Assembly (NCBI GenBank): GCA_050944915.1
Contig: JBMNRY010000012.1
Span: forward strand, 1 to 31,297
From: JBMNRY01 sp050944915
Lineage (GTDB): Bacteria; Bacillota; Limnochordia; JAAZLZ01
Length of the DNA: 31,297 nucleotides
Direction of reading: 5' to 3'
Position 1 is the stretch's first letter. Each line of letters opens with the position of its first letter. Shown here one piece after another: positions 14,790 to 21,505 of this stretch. The position numbers and the translations under genes are program-made. Under the pieces are notes generated by a model, which did not search any database, was not told where the DNA came from, and saw only the letters and a program-made list of their open reading frames with translations.

Positions 14790-14997
14790 GGCTGTCTACT
14801 TCTTGGGCCCACAGGTTAGGGGCGATTGGCCGTGGTTGGGCTTCCAAAGGGGTTTCTAGGGCATCGCCTAAGCTGTGGGCCGCATCGGTACTCATGATCA
14901 GGGTCCGGTGGCCTTGGGAAGCTAGCTGGGTCCCCGTGGCCGCGGCCATGGTCGTTTTGCCCACACCACCTTTACCGGTATAGAGAATAATCCGCAT
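14722..14997 (-). CDS. ArsA-family ATPase, N-terminal part (before a frameshift)
   Basis: The deviant Walker A KGGVGKTTMAAATG (residues 9-22) and the following STDAAHSLGDAL are diagnostic of the ArsA/MinD group. Homology runs to NLWAQEVDSLAEG and then leaves the family; the last 19 residues are out-of-frame read-through. Dropping one base from the five-base C run at 14777-14781 (G run on the coding strand) joins LAEG directly to ERNWG of the next frame and restores a normal protein of about 400 residues. ATG 14997 lies 16 bases after the MarR stop, so the genes form one operon. Confidence 0.78.
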   Translation of the reverse strand: MRIILYTGKGGVGKTTMAAATGTQLASQGHRTLIMSTDAAHSLGDALETPLEAQPRPIAPNLWAQEVDSLAEGGKKLGFLSKVAGRSLSLG

Positions 14998-15013
14998 TTG
15001 TTTACCTCCCCCT

Positions 15014-15481
15014 TCATTCGATCTCGATCTGTTCTAAGGACGAAGAAGTCTTTTCCTTTGGTTGCATCTTGGCCAATCGGGTGAAGATCTTTTGGATGAG
15101 TTGGATCAGTTGGGCTAACTCTTGGGGGGTGAGGGCCCCTTGGATAGTCTGGAAGATCTCCTTGATCTGGGCTTGTAGGATGCGGGCTGTTTCCTCTCCT
15201 TTAGATGAGGGAGTGAGTCGAAAGGCCCGCCGATCCTTTGGTGAACGTTCCTTGATGATCAAGCCCCCTTTAACGAGCCGGTCCACCACGCCCGTCATGG
15301 TGCTTAAAGGTGCTCCTAAACCGGCGGCTAGCTCCGACATCGATGCTTCTCCTAGACGGGAGAGGAGTAAGAGGGCGAGGGCATCGGTTTTCGACAGCTG
15401 CCGATCTAGTTGCAGAAGTTCGGGGGAAAAAAGGGATAGACCCATAGGGCTGTCGAGAAATAGATGGAGAAGTTCTTCCAT
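15014..15481 (-). CDS. MarR-family transcriptional regulator
   Basis: A 155-residue winged-helix regulator. The helix-turn-helix region reads MSELAAGLGAPLSTMTGVVDRLVKGGLI (about 48-75), and the wing is ERSPKDRRAFRLTPSSKG with the conserved Asp-Arg-Arg. Flanking helices would form the dimer interface. ATG 15481 is close to GAGGGTGA. It heads an operon with the ArsA-like ATPase and the 69-residue gene, diverging from dapB. Two palindromes in its promoter (15497-15516 and 15525-15542) make autorepression very likely. The ligand is not evident. Confidence 0.92.
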   Translation of the reverse strand: MEELLHLFLDSPMGLSLFSPELLQLDRQLSKTDALALLLLSRLGEASMSELAAGLGAPLSTMTGVVDRLVKGGLIIKERSPKDRRAFRLTPSSKGEETARILQAQIKEIFQTIQGALTPQELAQLIQLIQKIFTRLAKMQPKEKTSSSLEQIEIE

Positions 15482-15496
15482 TTTATCACCCTCATT

Positions 15497-15542
15497 TTAT
15501 TACGAAGTCGTAGTAATTTGATTATACTACGGGTTCGTAGTA
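15497..15542. promoter_or_regulatory. Two palindromic operator candidates for the MarR regulator
   Basis: Site 1 is TTATTACGA-AG-TCGTAGTAA (15497-15516, one mismatch). Site 2 is TACTACG-GGTT-CGTAGTA (15525-15542, perfect arms). Both share TCGTAGTAA, 27 bases apart. Site 2 lies between -35 and -10 of the marR promoter and site 1 covers the expected start point, an ideal layout for repression. Confidence 0.75.
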
Positions 15543-15549
15543 AATGCAA
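15521..15549 (-). promoter_or_regulatory. SigmaA promoter of the marR operon
   Basis: Read on the minus strand: TTGCAT (15549-15544), 17-base spacer, TATAAT (15526-15521). The -10 is perfect and the spacing ideal. It sits about 40 bases before the MarR start. Confidence 0.8.
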
Positions 15550-15556
15550 GGGTAAC

Positions 15557-15585
15557 TTGACAGCTAGGCGTATTTGTAGGAGAAT
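15557..15585 (+). promoter_or_regulatory. Candidate sigmaA promoter for dapB
   Basis: TTGACA (15557-15562) matches the -35 consensus exactly; 17 bases later is GAGAAT (15580-15585), a 4-of-6 -10. Transcription would start about 30 bases before the dapB ATG. No lysine riboswitch was seen in this leader. Confidence 0.5.
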
Positions 15586-15623
15586 GGAGAAAATGCTAAT
15601 AAAGGAATGAAAGGGGGAGAAAA

Positions 15624-16427
15624 ATGGATATACGTGTCTTAGTCAGTGGCGCTGCGGGGAAAATGGGCCGGACCGTCTTGCGGGCCGTTAGTCAAGGGCC
15701 GGGGATGGAGTTGGTGGGTGCCGTAGATCCAGGAGCCGTCGGGGAAGACACCGGTATGCTGGCGGGTTTGGGCCCCAACGGAATTTTAGTCCAGAAGGAT
15801 TTAGGGGCGTCCTTAAGGGCCAGTGGAGCCCAGGTTATGGTTGATTTTACTACCCCCAGCGCTGCCTTTGATAATATTGTTACTGCCCTAGATGCCGGGG
15901 TTCGTCCGGTGGTGGGCACCACGGGACTGGGGGAGAGCGAAAGGGAGAAGCTCGCCTCTTTGTGTGAAAAACGGGGGCTCGGTTGTTTGATCGCGCCCAA
16001 TTTTGCTATCGGTGCCATCATTATGATGAAATGCGCCCAAATGGCCGCTCCCTTCTTTCCCCAGGTGGAGATCATCGAACTCCATCACGATCAGAAGATC
16101 GATGCTCCTTCGGGCACGGCTATAAAGACCGCGGAGATGATCCGGGAGGCCAGGCAGAAGGATTACCAACGGTCGGGGGAATGTTTAGAGAAGGTCAAAG
16201 GGGCCCGGGGAGGCAATTTAGGTGGGATCCAGTTACATAGCATTCGCTTGCCCGGTCTTGTGGCCCATCAAGAGGTAATCTTTGGCCTTGAGGGACAGGT
16301 TTTGACCATTCGCCATGATTCCATCAGCAGGGAATCCTTTATGCCGGGGGTTATCTACGGGATTCAAAAGGTGGGTCAACTAAAGGGACTAGTTTATGGG
16401 TTGGAAAACCTTCTCTTTGAGGACTAG
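15624..16427 (+). CDS. dapB: 4-hydroxy-tetrahydrodipicolinate reductase
   Basis: DapB reduces the DapA product to tetrahydrodipicolinate with NAD(P)H, in the cytoplasmic DAP/lysine pathway. The nucleotide-binding loop is GAAGKMG (9-15), with GTTG at about 98-101, and the DapB signature ELHHDQKIDAPSGTA spans about 152-166 with His154, His155 and Lys158. The length of 267 is normal. SD AAGGGGGAG precedes ATG 15624. It leads a block that also holds dpaA, dpaB, asd, dapG and dapA, so reductase and dipicolinate synthase, which compete for the same precursor, are encoded side by side. Confidence 0.97.
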   Translation: MDIRVLVSGAAGKMGRTVLRAVSQGPGMELVGAVDPGAVGEDTGMLAGLGPNGILVQKDLGASLRASGAQVMVDFTTPSAAFDNIVTALDAGVRPVVGTTGLGESEREKLASLCEKRGLGCLIAPNFAIGAIIMMKCAQMAAPFFPQVEIIELHHDQKIDAPSGTAIKTAEMIREARQKDYQRSGECLEKVKGARGGNLGGIQLHSIRLPGLVAHQEVIFGLEGQVLTIRHDSISRESFMPGVIYGIQKVGQLKGLVYGLENLLFED

Positions 16428-16437
16428 ATAAGACAAG

Positions 16438-16466
16438 CACCCTCTGCCCGCTTGGCTCATATAATG
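16438..16466 (+). promoter_or_regulatory. SigmaK-like promoter upstream of dpaA
   Basis: CACC (16438-16441), then 16 bases, then CATATAATG (16458-16466) matches the B. subtilis sigmaK pattern mACm-N16-CATAnnnTA with one mismatch. The dpaAB (spoVF) genes are sigmaK-dependent in B. subtilis. The -10 also contains TATAAT, but no sigmaA -35 is correctly placed. Confidence 0.5.
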
Positions 16467-16514
16467 CAGCAGATAGAGCCTAGTTCGGTTGGCGAGCAGA
16501 GGGAGGCGATACCC

Positions 16515-17438
16515 ATGGGGGGGCGTTTGCAAGGCATTACCATCGGTTTGCTGGGCGGTGACCGCCGGGAGATTCGCTTGCTAGAGGCCTTGGTAGCCGA
16601 GGGAGCCCGGGTCCATGCCGTTGGCTATTTACCCTCCATGCTACCCCCCGGCGATGTCCATCCCTTCTCCGATCCTGTGGCCGCGGTGACGGGGGTCGAT
16701 GTGGTCATCGCGCCTATGAGCAACACCGATCAGGAGGGATGGATCAAGTCTTGCCCCGATCCCCAGTTGACCATCAAAATCGATGCTGCCTTATGCAGGG
16801 TTTTGCCACCGGGGACACCCCTGTTGATCGGGGTAGCTAAACCGATCATACGCCGGCTAGCCCGGGATTATGACCTCCAATTAGTGGAAACGGCGGAAGA
16901 TGATGAACTGGCCATCCTTAATTCCATTCCCACCGCGGAAGGGGCCTTGCAGTTGGCCATGGACGAGCTGCCCATAACTATCCACGGCAGCCGGCAGGTG
17001 GTCATCGGCTTTGGTCGCTGCGGCATCACCTTAGCCCGGTTGTTAGCCGCGGTTGGAGCCCAGGTGACGGTGGTAGCCAGAAGCAGCGCCCAGCGAGCGC
17101 GGGCCTTGGAGATGGGGTTAGGTGCCGTCGATTTCGGGGAACTCAAGGAGGTCTGCCGTCTGGCCCAGGCCGTCCATAACACGGTGCCCCATTTAGTTTT
17201 GACCCGGGAGATCTTGGAAGTCATGGCACGGGAAGTAGTGATCATCGATTTGGCTTCCGCTCCGGGAGGCACCGATTTCCAGGCGGCCGAGGAGTTGGGG
17301 ATCAAGGCCCGGTTGGCCCTGGCTTTGCCGGGTCAAGTGGCCCCCGTTACCGCCGGTGAGATCCTCGCTGCTACCTATCCGGGAATCATCCTACGTTCCT
17401 TACGCCACCGAACGGGCCCGGTTGGGGGTGCTCCATAA
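16515..17438 (+). CDS. dpaA: Dipicolinate synthase subunit A
   Basis: DpaA with DpaB forms dipicolinic acid in the mother cell for export into the spore core. The N-terminal part (ITIGLLGGDRREIRLLEAL) and the C-terminal Rossmann domain (VVIGFGRCGITLARLLAAVGAQV, about 160-185) are typical, as are AILNSIPTAEGALQLA, TIHGS and IIDLASAPGGTDF. ATG 16515 is preferred since AGAGGGAGG (16498-16506) is properly spaced and family proteins start here; an in-frame TTG at 16452 would add 21 unrelated residues. The TAA overlaps the dpaB ATG by one base, implying coupled translation. Confidence 0.96.
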   Translation: MGGRLQGITIGLLGGDRREIRLLEALVAEGARVHAVGYLPSMLPPGDVHPFSDPVAAVTGVDVVIAPMSNTDQEGWIKSCPDPQLTIKIDAALCRVLPPGTPLLIGVAKPIIRRLARDYDLQLVETAEDDELAILNSIPTAEGALQLAMDELPITIHGSRQVVIGFGRCGITLARLLAAVGAQVTVVARSSAQRARALEMGLGAVDFGELKEVCRLAQAVHNTVPHLVLTREILEVMAREVVIIDLASAPGGTDFQAAEELGIKARLALALPGQVAPVTAGEILAATYPGIILRSLRHRTGPVGGAP

Positions 17439-18037
17439 TGTATTGGAAGGACGTACGGATTGGTTTTGCATTGACGGGATCCTATTGTACCTTTGAGGCC
17501 ACATGGCCCCAGTTGGAAAGGCTGGTGGCCCTGGGGGCCCAGGTAACCCCCATCATCTCTTGGGAAGTGGCCAAAACCGATTCTAGATTCTGCCGGGCCG
17601 CCGATGTGATCAAGAGGTTAAGGGAGCTCACGGGGAAGGAACCTATCGCTTCCATGGTCGAGGCTGAACCTTTGGGTCCCCAGAGATTGTTGGATGTAGT
17701 TGTCATCGCGCCTTGTACCGGTAATACCATGGCTAAATTAGCCAATGCTATTACCGATAGTCCTGTTCTGATGGCGGCCAAGGGTCATTTGCGCAACGGT
17801 CGGCCGGTGGTGGTGGCCATTTCCACCAACGATGGACTATCGGGGAATGCCAAAAACCTCGGTTTGCTGCTCAATACCCGTAATATTTATCTGGTCCCCT
17901 TCGGTCAAGATAATCCCCTCCAGAAAGAGCGGTCGCTGGTGGCCAAGATGGAGTTACTCTTGCCCACCATCGAAGGGGCATTAGAGGGGCGACAAATCCA
18001 GCCTATCTTGGTAGAATATAAGGGGGAAACCGGATAG
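17438..18037 (+). CDS. dpaB: Dipicolinate synthase subunit B
   Basis: A 199-residue flavoprotein-like (UbiX/Dfp fold) subunit. IGFALTGSYCTFEATWPQLE at the start, APCTGNTMAKLANAITDSPVLMAAKGHLRN in the middle, and VAISTNDGLSGNAKNLGLLLN are all hallmarks of SpoVFB. It partners DpaA in making dipicolinate. Its ATG shares one base with the dpaA stop. Asd follows after 29 bases. Confidence 0.96.
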   Translation: MYWKDVRIGFALTGSYCTFEATWPQLERLVALGAQVTPIISWEVAKTDSRFCRAADVIKRLRELTGKEPIASMVEAEPLGPQRLLDVVVIAPCTGNTMAKLANAITDSPVLMAAKGHLRNGRPVVVAISTNDGLSGNAKNLGLLLNTRNIYLVPFGQDNPLQKERSLVAKMELLLPTIEGALEGRQIQPILVEYKGETG

Positions 18038-18066
18038 AAAATTTCAATGTAGAGGAGAAAGGTATT

Positions 18067-19101
18067 TTGCGTAAGGTCAATGTAGCTGTTTTAGGTGCGT
18101 CAGGGGCTGTCGGGCAGGAGTTGCTAGATATTCTACTGGAGAGGGATTTTCCTATCGCTAGCCTACGTCTACTAGCCTCCGCTCGGTCAGCGGGTAAGAA
18201 GGTCTCCTTCGGAGATGAGGAGATAGTGGTCGAGGAAGTAACTCCCCAATCCTTCGCCGGTGTCAATGTGGCCTTCTTCTGTGCCGGCGGCAGGGTCAGC
18301 CAGATTTATGCCCAACATGCAGTCGAGGCCGGTGCCGTCGTCGTCGATAATACCAGTGCCTTCAGGATGGATCCCGATGTACCCCTGGTGGTACCTGAGG
18401 TCAATCCCCAAGCCATCCACGAGCACAAAGGTATTATCGCCAATCCCAATTGTTCCACAACCATCATGGTCCTGCCTTTGAAACCCCTCCATGATGCCGC
18501 CGGCTTGAAACGGGTCGTCGTCTCCACCTACCAGGCCGTTTCCGGTGCCGGTGTGGCAGGTATGACCGAGTTGGAAGACCAGGTCAAAGCCTACGCCAAC
18601 GGTCAGCCCATGGAAGCCAAGGTGCTACCCTTCGGTGGGGCTGATAAGCATTACCAAATTGCCTTTAACTTGCTTCCCCATATCGATGCCTTCCTGGATA
18701 ATGGTTATACCAAGGAAGAAATGAAGATGATCGATGAGACGAAGAAGATCCTGGATTTACCCGAGCTGGCGGTGACGGCTACTACGGTGCGGGTGCCGGT
18801 GCTTCGCAGTCACTCGGAAAGTGTCAACGTGGAATTCCAACGCCCCATCACCGCTGAAGAAGCCCGGGAAATCCTCAAGGATGCCCCTGGGATCATCGTC
18901 CAAGATCGACCGGAGGCCATGGAATATCCTATGCCTTGGGATTGCTCAGGGAAAGATCCCGTTTATGTCGGTCGCATCCGGGTCGATGATACGGTACCCT
19001 CTGGGTTGAACATGTGGGTGGTCGGAGATCAAATCCGCAAGGGAGCCGCTCTCAATGCTGTCCAAATTGCCGAATATGTCGTAGCCCACAATCTTTTTTA
19101 G
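18067..19101 (+). CDS. asd: Aspartate-semialdehyde dehydrogenase
   Basis: Asd reduces aspartyl phosphate to the semialdehyde, the branch substrate for DapA and for threonine/methionine synthesis. The NADP loop is GASGAVGQ (10-17), catalytic Cys129 lies in NPNCSTT, and His249 in RSHSES is the proton acceptor. The 344-residue length is typical. TTG 18067 is the only start matching the family N-terminus; GAGGAGAAAGG precedes it. It sits between dpaB and dapG as in B. subtilis. Confidence 0.97.
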   Translation: MRKVNVAVLGASGAVGQELLDILLERDFPIASLRLLASARSAGKKVSFGDEEIVVEEVTPQSFAGVNVAFFCAGGRVSQIYAQHAVEAGAVVVDNTSAFRMDPDVPLVVPEVNPQAIHEHKGIIANPNCSTTIMVLPLKPLHDAAGLKRVVVSTYQAVSGAGVAGMTELEDQVKAYANGQPMEAKVLPFGGADKHYQIAFNLLPHIDAFLDNGYTKEEMKMIDETKKILDLPELAVTATTVRVPVLRSHSESVNVEFQRPITAEEAREILKDAPGIIVQDRPEAMEYPMPWDCSGKDPVYVGRIRVDDTVPSGLNMWVVGDQIRKGAALNAVQIAEYVVAHNLF

Positions 19102-19122
19102 AGAATAAGGTGGGTATGCTCC

Positions 19123-20316
19123 ATGGCAATCATCATTCAGAAGTTCGGGGGGACGGCGGTAGCCACCCCCGAAGGTCGAGGGGCCTGCCGGCGCTGGGTG
19201 GGGCGGGCCCTCGATGGGGGCAACCAAGTGGTCGTCGTCGTTTCGGCCATGGGCCGGAAAGGAAGTCCCTATGCTACCGATACCTTGATCGATCTGGCCG
19301 GCCCCGTTCCTCCTCGGGAATTAGATCTCATCATGGCCTGTGGGGAAATTATTTCTGGGGTCGTCTTTCAACGGGAACTGTTGGCCGCCGGGTTAGAGGC
19401 TGTCGTCTTAAATGGAGCCCAGGCGGGGATTACTACCGATGGGGTCTACAACGGGGCCCGGATTGTAAATATCGATACCACTAGGATTCGCCGGGAATTG
19501 GAAGAGGGGAAAGTGGTCATTGTGGCCGGCTTCCAAGGGGGAACACCGGAGGGTGAGATAACTACCCTGGGGCGGGGTGGGAGCGATACTACCGCGGCTG
19601 CCTTAGGGGTGGCCCTAGGGGCCGAGCAAGTAGAGATCTACACCGATGTCGATGGGATTATGACCGCCGATCCTCGCATCGTCCCCGAAGCCCATGTGCT
19701 GGAGGAGCTGACCTACCGGGAGATCATGGAGATGGCCCATTTAGGAGCGAAAGTCATCCATCCCCGGGCGGTAGAGATCGCCATGCAAGGCAGTATTCCC
19801 ATCGTGGTCCGCTCTGCCGACGGCCAAGGAGAGGGTACCCTAATTAAGGAATGGGGAGCCGGTGTGGACATCACCGGGGATCGGGTGGTGACCGGTATCG
19901 CCCATTTAGCTCCTTTAGCCCAACTGGTCATCCGTTCCCGGGATGGTTCTAACGGCCAGCTGGAATACCAGGTCTTCCGTCGTTTGGGGGAAGCCCAGAT
20001 CAGCGTCGATCTCATCCAAGTTAATCCCGGCCTCATTGCCTTTACCATTCTCGACAACCAGGCAAAAAAGGCTGCCCAATTACTAGGAGATCTACCGGTC
20101 GATGTGGAAATAAATCGTCAGCTGGCCAAAGTCAGTGTTGTCGGAGGGGGTATGCGGGGAGTTCCAGGAGTGATGGCCAGGGTAGTCGGTGCCCTATATC
20201 ATGCAGGTGTTACCATTTACCAAACGGCAGACTCCCATGCTAATATTTCCTGTCTAATCAAAGCCGAGGAAGTGGCGTCGGCAGTCGGCGCCCTGCATAA
20301 GGAATTTCGGTTATAA
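19123..20316 (+). CDS. dapG: Aspartate kinase, DapG-like
   Basis: Phosphorylates aspartate, the first step of the aspartate family. The amino-acid kinase domain starts with QKFGGTAVATPEGR (KFGGT 7-11), includes the LGRGGSDTTAAALG loop (about 150-163) and EIYTDVDGIMTADPR. Two C-terminal ACT-type segments (about 270-397; INRQLAKVSVVGGGMRGVPGVMARVVGAL) suggest feedback control. Length 397 and synteny point to the DapG isozyme, which in B. subtilis is DAP-sensitive and linked to dipicolinate formation. Its stop lies 66 bases before the dapA start, in a strongly structured spacer. Confidence 0.95.
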   Translation: MAIIIQKFGGTAVATPEGRGACRRWVGRALDGGNQVVVVVSAMGRKGSPYATDTLIDLAGPVPPRELDLIMACGEIISGVVFQRELLAAGLEAVVLNGAQAGITTDGVYNGARIVNIDTTRIRRELEEGKVVIVAGFQGGTPEGEITTLGRGGSDTTAAALGVALGAEQVEIYTDVDGIMTADPRIVPEAHVLEELTYREIMEMAHLGAKVIHPRAVEIAMQGSIPIVVRSADGQGEGTLIKEWGAGVDITGDRVVTGIAHLAPLAQLVIRSRDGSNGQLEYQVFRRLGEAQISVDLIQVNPGLIAFTILDNQAKKAAQLLGDLPVDVEINRQLAKVSVVGGGMRGVPGVMARVVGALYHAGVTIYQTADSHANISCLIKAEEVASAVGALHKEFRL

Positions 20317-20324
20317 CTTACAAC

Positions 20325-20382
20325 AAGGGAGGGAAGGCACAAACTTCCCCGTCCTATGCAAAGGTCGGGGTACCTTGTGCCG
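20325..20382 (+). promoter_or_regulatory. Two-state structured leader between dapG and dapA
   Basis: Fold A: GGCACAA (20336-20342) with TTGTGCC (20375-20381), and inside it CCCCG-T-CCT (20347-20355) with AGG-T-CGGGG (20362-20370), loop ATGCAA. This leaves SD AAGGGAGGG (20325-20333) free just before the hairpin and ATG 20383 just after it, so folding would bring them together. Fold B: AGGGAGGGAAG (20326-20336) with CTTCCCCGTCCT (20344-20355), which hides the SD. The folds share bases and exclude each other. It matches no riboswitch class I know. Confidence 0.55.
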
Positions 20383-21273
20383 ATGGAAATGAAGCGATTT
20401 GGTAACTTACTTACGGCCATGGTTACCCCATTCAAAGAGGATTTGTCCGTCGATTACGATAAGGCGGCCCAGTTAGCCGTTCGCTTGTTGGAATCGGGCA
20501 GTGATGGTGTCGTCGTCTGTGGGACCACCGGGGAATCGCCTACATTGACCGACGAAGAAAAATTAAATCTTTTCAAGGTGATCACCGAAGCCATCGGCGG
20601 CAAAGGGGTAGTCATCGCCGGCACGGGGAGCAATAACACCAGGGAGAGCATTCGGTTATCCCAAGAGGCGGAAAAACTAGGTGTCGATGGGATTATGTTG
20701 GTGGTTCCTTCCTACAACAAACCTAGCCAAGAGGGTCTTTACCAACATTTCCGGGCGGTGGCCGAGGCCACCAGTCTGCCCATCATGTTGTATAACATCC
20801 CGGGTCGGACGGCCATTAATATGCAGGCCGCAACGGTGGCTCGGTTGGCGGAAATCGACAATATCCGGGCGATTAAAGAATCTAGCGGCAATATGGAGCA
20901 GGTGGGTGAGATCTACCGGACTACCCCCGATCATTTTGCCATCTACAGTGGTGATGATGCCTATACTTTGCCCATCATGAGCTTAGGTGGGGTCGGTGTG
21001 GTCAGTGTAGCTGCCCATTTGGTGGGACGGCAAATGAAGGAAATGATTAATGCCTTCTTGCAGGGGGATGTGGCCGAAGCAGCCAAGATTAATGCCCAAT
21101 TGCTACCCCTCTTTAAGACCATGTTCATTACCACCAACCCTGTGCCTGTGAAGACGGGGGTCAGTTTGACCGGTTTTGATATGGGCGGTTTCCGTCTGCC
21201 CTTGGTCGGACCTACCGAAGCTGAGCTCCAGGCCATTAAGAATTGTATGCAACAGGTCGGTTTGTTGGATTAA
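20383..21273 (+). CDS. dapA: 4-hydroxy-tetrahydrodipicolinate synthase
   Basis: DapA condenses pyruvate with aspartate semialdehyde. The TIM barrel shows GTTGES (47-52), SYNKPS with Tyr111, LYNIPGRT with catalytic Tyr137, and Schiff-base Lys165 in IRAIKESSGN. ATG 20383 gives the family-typical start (KRFGNLLTAMVTPF); ATG 20356 would lie in a hairpin loop and add nine atypical residues, and ATG 20389 is also possible. No SD site lies at normal linear distance; the nearest, at 20325-20333, is separated by a strong hairpin. Terminators follow at 21283-21332. Confidence 0.96.
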   Translation: MEMKRFGNLLTAMVTPFKEDLSVDYDKAAQLAVRLLESGSDGVVVCGTTGESPTLTDEEKLNLFKVITEAIGGKGVVIAGTGSNNTRESIRLSQEAEKLGVDGIMLVVPSYNKPSQEGLYQHFRAVAEATSLPIMLYNIPGRTAINMQAATVARLAEIDNIRAIKESSGNMEQVGEIYRTTPDHFAIYSGDDAYTLPIMSLGGVGVVSVAAHLVGRQMKEMINAFLQGDVAEAAKINAQLLPLFKTMFITTNPVPVKTGVSLTGFDMGGFRLPLVGPTEAELQAIKNCMQQVGLLD

Positions 21274-21282
21274 CGGCGGCCG

Positions 21283-21332
21283 GGGATGTCCCTGGCGACA
21301 TCCCGGCACGACCCCCTTGATGGGGGTTTTTT
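21283..21332 (+). terminator. Terminator after dapA, with a preceding perfect hairpin
   Basis: GGGATGTC/GACATCCC (21283-21290/21297-21304) forms an 8-bp hairpin. ACCCCC/GGGGGT (21311-21327) followed by TTTTTT forms a canonical terminator closing the dap/dpa unit. A further hairpin, TTGCCAG/CTGGCAA, lies at 21343-21360. Confidence 0.88.
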
Positions 21333-21376
21333 CATTTTAAAGTTGCCAGATTGCTGGCAATTTGGATCCCCCGGCC

Positions 21377-21405
21377 TTGTACTTCCCTTCAAAGGGGGAT
21401 ATAAT
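21377..21405 (+). promoter_or_regulatory. SigmaA promoter for RNase J
   Basis: TTGTAC (21377-21382), 17-base spacer, TATAAT (21400-21405). The spacer holds the palindrome CCCTT-CA-AAGGG. The roughly 90-base leader that follows carries TTCGTACGAA (21434-21443) and an 8-bp hairpin GACCGGAA/TTCCGGTC (21448-21475) just before the SD site. Confidence 0.75.
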
Positions 21406-21505
21406 AACTTAGATGCGATAGGGACGGTTTACCTTCGTACGAAAGAAGACCGGAAAGGGACGCCGTGTTCCGGTCGAGACAACCAAGGAGGTGTTGGCCA
21501 GTTAT

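Noticed and set aside
15550..15623. Lysine riboswitch before dapB
   Set aside because: The leader is too short and has none of the conserved lysine-element sequences.
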